Below are positions 42,367 through 47,043 of a stretch of DNA of 47,043 bases, piece after piece. The number at the start of each line of letters is the position of its first letter. The stretch's first letter is position 1. A model generated the notes under the pieces. It did not search any database. It was not told where the DNA came from and worked only from the letters and a program-made list of their open reading frames with translations. The position numbers and the translations under genes are program-made. The stretch comes from an uncultured Spirochaeta sp. (GTDB taxonomy: Bacteria > Spirochaetota > Spirochaetia > DSM-27196 > Alkalispirochaetaceae): assembly GCA_913030605.1 (NCBI GenBank), contig CAJWEZ010000033.1:1-47043 (forward strand), written 5' to 3'.

Positions 42367-44820
42367 TCAGGCGTCGGCGGTGTCCCGCTGCGGCGTGATC
42401 ACGATGCGGTCGTCGTCGACGTCGGCGACCGCGATTCCGCCGTCGGCGAGCTCTCCAAAGAGCACGGCGTCCACAAAGTACTCCTTCACCTCGTTTTCCA
42501 CGGTTCGGGCGATGTTCCGGGCGCCGAACTCCGGCGAATACCCCTTGCGCGCCAGCCAGGTCACCGCCTCGTCCGTCGCCTCGAGCCGAACACCGCGTTC
42601 CGCCAGCTGCTCGTTGAAGATCAACAGTTCCTTGCGAACGATGTCCTTCACGATCTCCTCGTCGAGACGTCCGAACAGCACCACCTTGTCGATGCGGTTC
42701 CGAAACTCCGGCGAGAACGTGTTTTCCACCGCGTCGTTCACCGCAGCCTCCGTGACGTTGCGCTCGCCGAACCCGATCAGCGGCTTTCCGATATCACGGG
42801 CGCCGGCGTTGGAGGTCATGATCAGAATCACGTTCCGGAAATCGGCCTTTTTTCCGGCGTTGTCGGTAAGGGTCGCGTAGTCCATCACCTGTAGCAGAAT
42901 GTTGAAGATGTCGCGGTGCGCCTTCTCGATCTCGTCGAGGAGCACCACCGCGTGGGGCGTCTTGCGCACGGCGTCCGTGAGCAGGCCGCCCTCCTCGTAC
43001 CCCACGTACCCCGGGGGACTGCCGATCAGTCGGGAGACGGTGTGTTTCTCCTGGTACTCGCTCATGTCGTAGCGGTGCAGTGCCACGCCGAGGTGGTCCG
43101 CGAGCTGCCGCGCCAGTTCGGTCTTGCCAACCCCGGTGGGGCCTACGAAGAGGAAACTCGCGACCGGCTTGTCGTGGTTTCGGAACCCGGCACGGGACCG
43201 CTTGACGGCCGCCACGACGGAGTCCACCGCGGCTTCCTGGCCGAATATCTGCTCCCGCAACCGTGCACCGAGATGCTGGAGGTGCAGCTTCTCGTCCGAA
43301 CTCACGCTCTTCACGGGGATTTTGGCGATTTTCGACACCACCATCTCGATCTCCGACTCATCGATCGTGACCGGCGCGGCGGAACCGCCGTCGGTATCGG
43401 ATTCGAGATCCGTCGAAGTATCGACGTCGGTCCCGGCGTCCGCTTCGACCACGTCGCCGGACTCCGGATCCTCGGGATCCTCCGGTTCCTGCTGTCGCCG
43501 AAAGTGCTTCATACGCATGTAGGCGCCGGCCTCGTCGATCACGTCGATCGCCTTGTCCGGCAGGAACCGCTCGTTGATGTACTGCGCCGACAGACGGACC
43601 GCTGCCTCCAGCGCCGCGTCGGTATACACGACGTTGTGGTGCTCCTCGTACCGCGACTGCAGGCCCTTGAGGATCAGCACCGTTTCCTCGTGCGTGGGTT
43701 CGTCGATGTCGATACGCTGAAACCGCCGCGCCAGGGCGCGGTCGCGTTCAAAGAAGCGCTTAAACTCCCCGAAGGTGGTTGAACCGATACACCGGATCGC
43801 GCCCGACGCCAGCGCCGGTTTGAGCATGTTGCTGGCGTCCATGGCGCCGCCGGAAACCGCTCCCGCTCCGACGATCGTGTGGATCTCGTCGATGAAGAGG
43901 ATCACGTTGGGTTCCTTCTCCAACTCCTTCATGATCGCCTTCATTCGTTCCTCGAAATCACCGCGGTACCGGGTACCGGCGATCATCGCGCCCATGTCCA
44001 GGGCGTACAGCTTGTGGTCCTTCAGCACATCCGGGACCGTTCCGTTGGCGATCCGTTCCGCCAGGCCGTGGGCGACCGCGGTCTTCCCCACTCCGGGTTC
44101 GCCGATGAGGATCGGATTGTTCTTCATGCGACGACACAGCACCTGGATCGTGCGCTCCAGGACGTCTTCCCGACCGATGAGCGGTTCCAGCTTGTCGGCC
44201 CGGGATTCGGCAACAAGTTCGGTGGTGAACTGGTCCAGCGCCCGCTTGCGCTTCTTGCGGCGGCCACGGCCCTCCTGTTCCTCGTCCTCGGCATCGACCC
44301 GCTCGTCGGGCTCGTCGTCCTCTTCGAGGGTGTAGTCGTCGTCGTCGTCCGACGGGACGCTGTCTTCCTCGCGAATAGGGTCGTCCTCGTTCCGCGAGGG
44401 CAGACCGTGACTGATCACTTCGAGGAGGTCGACCCGTTCGAGGCCCTCCCGACGCAGGTAGTAGCTGCTGTGTGAGTTTGCCTCGTCGAAGAGGGAGACG
44501 AGTATGTCGCCGATCTCCACCGTCTCCTTGCTGGCGGCCTCGGTGTGAAACACGGCGCGTTCGATCACACTCTGGAATCCCAGCGACTGACTCGGATCCT
44601 CGTCCTCGCCCACCGTCGGGATTTCTTCGGTAAGGTACTCCTCGAGGGCGTCGCGGATCGAATCCGCGTCCACGTCGCACGCCTCAAGCACCTCCCGGGG
44701 ATAGTCGAAGTACAGTGCGGCGTACAGGATGTGTTCCGGTGTCAGGAACTCGTGCTGCCGCTGTTTTGCCTCCTGGTACGCGGCACTCAGCAGTGCCTGG
44801 AGTTCTCTGTCAATGTGCAT
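42367..44820 (-). CDS. clpA: ATP-dependent Clp protease ATP-binding subunit ClpA
   Basis: ClpA unfolds substrates for ClpP and takes N-degron substrates from ClpS. The protein (about 817 residues) has the Clp N-domain, two AAA+ modules (Walker A GEPGVGKTAVAHGLAERI and GPTGVGKTELARQLADHL), the Walker B FIDEIHT and LLDEIEKAH, and the GYVGYEEGGLLTDAVRKTPH stretch of the second module. Two acidic inserts are unusual: one between the N-domain and the first module (DDDDDYTLEEDDEPDERVDA region followed by a basic KKRKR), the other in the linker between modules (residues about 445-485). ATG 44820 is 2 bases after clpS, with GAGGCCCC upstream. Confidence 0.96.
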   Translation of the reverse strand: MHIDRELQALLSAAYQEAKQRQHEFLTPEHILYAALYFDYPREVLEACDVDADSIRDALEEYLTEEIPTVGEDEDPSQSLGFQSVIERAVFHTEAASKETVEIGDILVSLFDEANSHSSYYLRREGLERVDLLEVISHGLPSRNEDDPIREEDSVPSDDDDDYTLEEDDEPDERVDAEDEEQEGRGRRKKRKRALDQFTTELVAESRADKLEPLIGREDVLERTIQVLCRRMKNNPILIGEPGVGKTAVAHGLAERIANGTVPDVLKDHKLYALDMGAMIAGTRYRGDFEERMKAIMKELEKEPNVILFIDEIHTIVGAGAVSGGAMDASNMLKPALASGAIRCIGSTTFGEFKRFFERDRALARRFQRIDIDEPTHEETVLILKGLQSRYEEHHNVVYTDAALEAAVRLSAQYINERFLPDKAIDVIDEAGAYMRMKHFRRQQEPEDPEDPESGDVVEADAGTDVDTSTDLESDTDGGSAAPVTIDESEIEMVVSKIAKIPVKSVSSDEKLHLQHLGARLREQIFGQEAAVDSVVAAVKRSRAGFRNHDKPVASFLFVGPTGVGKTELARQLADHLGVALHRYDMSEYQEKHTVSRLIGSPPGYVGYEEGGLLTDAVRKTPHAVVLLDEIEKAHRDIFNILLQVMDYATLTDNAGKKADFRNVILIMTSNAGARDIGKPLIGFGERNVTEAAVNDAVENTFSPEFRNRIDKVVLFGRLDEEIVKDIVRKELLIFNEQLAERGVRLEATDEAVTWLARKGYSPEFGARNIARTVENEVKEYFVDAVLFGELADGGIAVADVDDDRIVITPQRDTADA

Positions 44821-44822
44821 GG

Positions 44823-45143
44823 CTACGGGGCCTCCTCGAGCGTGCATTTCAGGGGAAATCCGTGGCGCTTGGCCATCTGGCGCGTCTGCTCCACTTTTGT
44901 TGCAGCGATATCGTAGGGATACAACCCCACCAGACCACGGCCCTTTTTGTGCACGCTCATCATGATCGCGTGGGCTTCAACCGGAGATTTCCGGAAGACC
45001 TTCTTCAGCACCTCCACGACAAATTCCATCGTCGTATAGTCATCATTGTGCAGGACCACCTGATACTTCTTCGGTTCCTGCACCTTGGGGCGTGTCTTGG
45101 GTTTGAGTTGTTCCGTTCCACCTGGGACGATTGGATCACTCAT
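44823..45143 (-). CDS. clpS: ClpS adaptor of the N-degron pathway
   Basis: The 106-residue adaptor has the ClpS core: KYQVVLHNDDYTTMEFVVEV (pocket-forming HNDD and Met), VFRKSPVEAHAIMMSVHKKG and VEQTRQMAKRHGFPLKCTLEEA. It delivers substrates with N-terminal Leu, Phe, Tyr or Trp to ClpA. ATG 45143 (MSDPIVPGGTEQ) is chosen; the frame extends 10 codons upstream without conservation. It is the first gene of clpS-clpA-aat, and a 14-bp AT palindrome lies in its promoter region. Confidence 0.95.
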   Translation of the reverse strand: MSDPIVPGGTEQLKPKTRPKVQEPKKYQVVLHNDDYTTMEFVVEVLKKVFRKSPVEAHAIMMSVHKKGRGLVGLYPYDIAATKVEQTRQMAKRHGFPLKCTLEEAP

Positions 45144-45156
45144 ACGGGTAGAATGT

Positions 45157-45170
45157 ATTTCAATTGAAAT
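45157..45170. promoter_or_regulatory. Perfect 14-bp AT palindrome upstream of clpS
   Basis: ATTTCAATTGAAAT is a perfect palindrome in the 33-base gap before clpS, an AT island in high-GC DNA. A -10-like TACATT (minus strand) overlaps its downstream side, so it may be an operator overlapping the promoter, as at imuA. The -35 is unclear. Confidence 0.4.
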
Positions 45171-45176
45171 CAAACG

Positions 45177-47042
45177 TCACGGGGCAGCGGGGCCGAAAAA
45201 TCCCAGTTCGTCGCGACCGCTCCGTACGAAAAGCCGCGCTTCCACCGAAACGCCGATGTAGCGTCGCCCGAAATCGGGGTCGGTCTGCGCGTTCATGACG
45301 ATCCAGTACCGGCCCACGGGGGCGGTGCGGAACCCCCGTACCATCGGAGCGATCCCCTCGGGCTCGTACAGGTAGCGTGTCTCACCGCCGGTCTCCTCGA
45401 CCAGGTATGACAACTCCGCTGCCGGAGTACGCTGCTCCAGGAGTACGAGGTGGAGCCGCACGCCGTTGTTCACCAGAAACGAGGCAATTTCCTCAACCCC
45501 GTACTCAGTGAACGCGGAATCACCCACCGTGCCGTCGCCGACGACCACCAGATCGCGGCGCAGGCCGCCATCCATCAGCGGGGTAACGGCCATTCGGATC
45601 GCCCGGTCCAGTCGAATGCGGTCGTCGGCGTACAGCCCGTCGCGTTCCACAACCGCGTCGCGGCTCACGCCCCGGAACCGTTCGCTGCTGGCGGGAGCCG
45701 AGAGCAGCCGCTGCGTGTCTTCCCCCGCCGCAAAGAGCGATACGGCGTCCTCAGGCTGCAGCGCCGACACCAGGTCGGACACCGCGCGCCCCGCGTCATC
45801 GGCATACGCGTCACCCGGACGCGGCTGCAGAAGCACGGACGCCTCCACCCGTTCGACACTCTGGCCCGTGGAATCGAGTGAAATCTCCGGGCGTGGTACG
45901 CCGTTTTCCGAGACCACGAAGTTCTCCGCGGTGAGACCGACAAGCGGGCGTCCGTCGCGGTCATGTACCGCCACCTGCATCGCCACCTGCGGATAGTTGC
46001 GGGCAATGATGCGCTCGATCCGGACGTCCAGACCGCTGTACAGCGCACCCTCGGGCTCGAAAATGCCGACCTGATCGGCGTCGAAGTCACTCACGATCAC
46101 GCGGCTGTTGGCATCACGGACAACGGAACTCACGCGGACGCGCTCGGCGTCGTCGATCACCGACTCCACCGCCTCATTCGCCGGATCGAAGAGCAGCACA
46201 CGATCCCCGGCGGCGACGAGCAGCCGTGAGTCGTCGTACCACGCCAGGTCTTCGACCACGGCACCGCTGATACTGTTCTCGGCGGCGTCCTCCGCCGACA
46301 GCGGCAACGGAATCCGCCGAATATGGTTACCGCTCCCGTCGAACACCTGCAGCGCAACGCCCTCATCGTCGACATCGGCGACGTACACCAGTCCGTCGGC
46401 GACCGCAACACCCGTGGGGCGCTGCAGCCCCCGGAAGAACGTTGAGGGCGCCCCGATCGTCAGGAGGAACTCGCCGTCGGCGGCAAACTTGCTCACCCGC
46501 CGGTTCCCCCACTCGGAGACGTAGACGAAGGCCCCGTCGGCGTCCATGGCGAGGTACTGCGGACCAAGCAGGTTACCGGGCGCCAGGCCCGGAGCACCGA
46601 AGGACCGCTGTTTGTCGCCGTTTGGTGACAGAACGGCGATCCGGTCGGCGCTTCGCACGGTGCTTAATCGGTGCGCGATTGACAAAACGGTGCGCCCATC
46701 CATCACCGTCTCGATAGCCTTCTGTACATGTTTTTCGCTCTCGGCATCAAGGGCGCTCGTTGCCTCGTCGAGAACAACGATAGGCGGGTTTTTTAAAATG
46801 GCTCTCGCGACTGCCACGCGCTGCTTTTGGCCGCCAGACAATTGCGCTCCCCGTTGCCCTACATTTGTATCTAGGCCGTCGGGAAACTCGTCGCTGAACT
46901 GTAAAACGTTCGCAGCGCGAGCCGCCTCGAGAACTGCCTCGTCAGAGGCTCCTAGGCGCCCATACCGTATGTTCTCACGGATGGTCGTGTTGAACAGAAT
47001 GGGCTCCTGGGCAACCACACCGATGCTCTTGCGCAATCGCAT
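45177..47042 (-). CDS. Partial NHL-repeat / VWA-like protein whose frame runs into an ABC exporter ATPase fragment
   Basis: The open frame reaches the right edge. Residues from about 140 onward (left of about 46630) form NHL-type propeller repeats ([20 protein letters not shown], then [10 protein letters not shown]). A VWA-like domain follows with no clear DxSxS metal site ([20 protein letters not shown]), then beta-strands to the C-terminus. Residues 1 to about 138 are instead part of an ABCB-type exporter ATPase: Q-loop VVAQEPILF, signature [15 protein letters not shown], Walker [13 protein letters not shown] and SIAHRLST. No known protein joins these. The real gene is probably the NHL/VWA part with its true N-terminus missing. 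Confidence 0.75.
   Translation of the reverse strand: MRLRKSIGVVAQEPILFNTTIRENIRYGRLGASDEAVLEAARAANVLQFSDEFPDGLDTNVGQRGAQLSGGQKQRVAVARAILKNPPIVVLDEATSALDAESEKHVQKAIETVMDGRTVLSIAHRLSTVRSADRIAVLSPNGDKQRSFGAPGLAPGNLLGPQYLAMDADGAFVYVSEWGNRRVSKFAADGEFLLTIGAPSTFFRGLQRPTGVAVADGLVYVADVDDEGVALQVFDGSGNHIRRIPLPLSAEDAAENSISGAVVEDLAWYDDSRLLVAAGDRVLLFDPANEAVESVIDDAERVRVSSVVRDANSRVIVSDFDADQVGIFEPEGALYSGLDVRIERIIARNYPQVAMQVAVHDRDGRPLVGLTAENFVVSENGVPRPEISLDSTGQSVERVEASVLLQPRPGDAYADDAGRAVSDLVSALQPEDAVSLFAAGEDTQRLLSAPASSERFRGVSRDAVVERDGLYADDRIRLDRAIRMAVTPLMDGGLRRDLVVVGDGTVGDSAFTEYGVEEIASFLVNNGVRLHLVLLEQRTPAAELSYLVEETGGETRYLYEPEGIAPMVRGFRTAPVGRYWIVMNAQTDPDFGRRYIGVSVEARLFVRSGRDELGFFGPAAP
46620..46660. other. Suspected chimeric junction near the contig end
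   Basis: Around 46620-46660 the protein switches from an ABC ATPase (ending near [12 protein letters not shown]) to an NHL repeat (near [11 protein letters not shown]). By my count GC falls from about 66-68% on the left to about 57% over 46681-47040, and codons on the right include TTA and CGA, uncommon elsewhere. The join lies within about 420 bases of the window end. Confidence 0.7.
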
Positions 47043-47043
47043 A

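Noticed and set aside
1..47043. tRNA or rRNA genes
   Set aside because: I saw no cloverleaf with a GTTCRA arm or rRNA-like conserved stretches in the intergenic gaps, which are all shorter than 300 bases. A covariance-model search would be decisive.

Overview
The window reads as chromosomal DNA of a high-GC (about 65%) diderm bacterium. The protein repertoire suggests a spirochaete of the Spirochaetales. Points in favour are a single-chain glycyl-tRNA synthetase, a TGS/SAD nucleoside kinase, a spirochaete-style membrane/TPR-like protein, OmpA-like and beta-barrel surface proteins, a DUF1820 protein, Rex and Hsp33. This placement is inferred from protein flavour only. I see no tRNA, rRNA, CRISPR array, transposase, integrase or phage gene. 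Coding density is very high: no gap exceeds 300 bases and many genes overlap by 1 to 8 bases.

Layout, left to right. 1-7.3 kb: a protein of unknown function cut by the left edge, a membrane GAF/PP2C (RsbU-type) phosphatase, a small orphan protein, a MATE exporter, a periplasmic solute-binding protein and mutM. 7.3-8.7 kb: an ADP-ribosylglycohydrolase-family gene with a 144-bp inverted-repeat element upstream. 8.8-15.5 kb: a leftward operon imuA-imuB-dnaE2 (the SOS mutasome), followed by an OmpA-like gene. A 16-bp palindromic operator lies exactly between the -35 and -10 of imuA. 15.5-19.1 kb: DUF1820, MarR, a small protein, an SDR, a Nudix hydrolase and an aldo/keto reductase. A second 144-bp element sits upstream of the reductase. 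19.4-21.8 kb: an FG-GAP/ASPIC protein coupled to hslO (Hsp33). 21.8-26.5 kb: divergent pairs, a beta-propeller/HEAT protein with an RlmD/TrmA-like methyltransferase, and rex with an RlmK-like methyltransferase. 26.5-30.6 kb: a membrane AraC regulator, a lipoprotein with Asp-box repeats and a beta-barrel outer-membrane protein with its own promoter and terminator. 30.8-36.5 kb: a leftward operon gltX-glyS-tyrS plus a fused permease-ATPase ABC transporter. 36.6-42 kb: an alanine-type aminotransferase, a membrane protein, a degenerate HD-GYP protein and a nucleoside kinase. 42-45.2 kb: clpS-clpA-aat, the N-degron pathway as one leftward operon. 45.2-47.0 kb: an NHL/VWA-like protein whose reading frame runs into an unrelated ABC exporter ATPase fragment, most likely a chimeric contig end.

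Themes. (1) Several first genes lack a Shine-Dalgarno and have a -10-like box exactly 6 bases before the start codon, pointing to leaderless transcripts, while downstream genes often have GGAGG-type sites. (2) The two 144-bp elements have equal length, shared ends, unrelated cores with a hairpin at the same place, and both sit 19-23 bases beyond the -35 box of a leaderless-type promoter. They are the best candidate in the window for something undescribed. (3) Damage tolerance (mutM, imuA-imuB-dnaE2), redox sensing (rex, hslO) and protein quality control (clpS-clpA-aat, hslO) are well represented.
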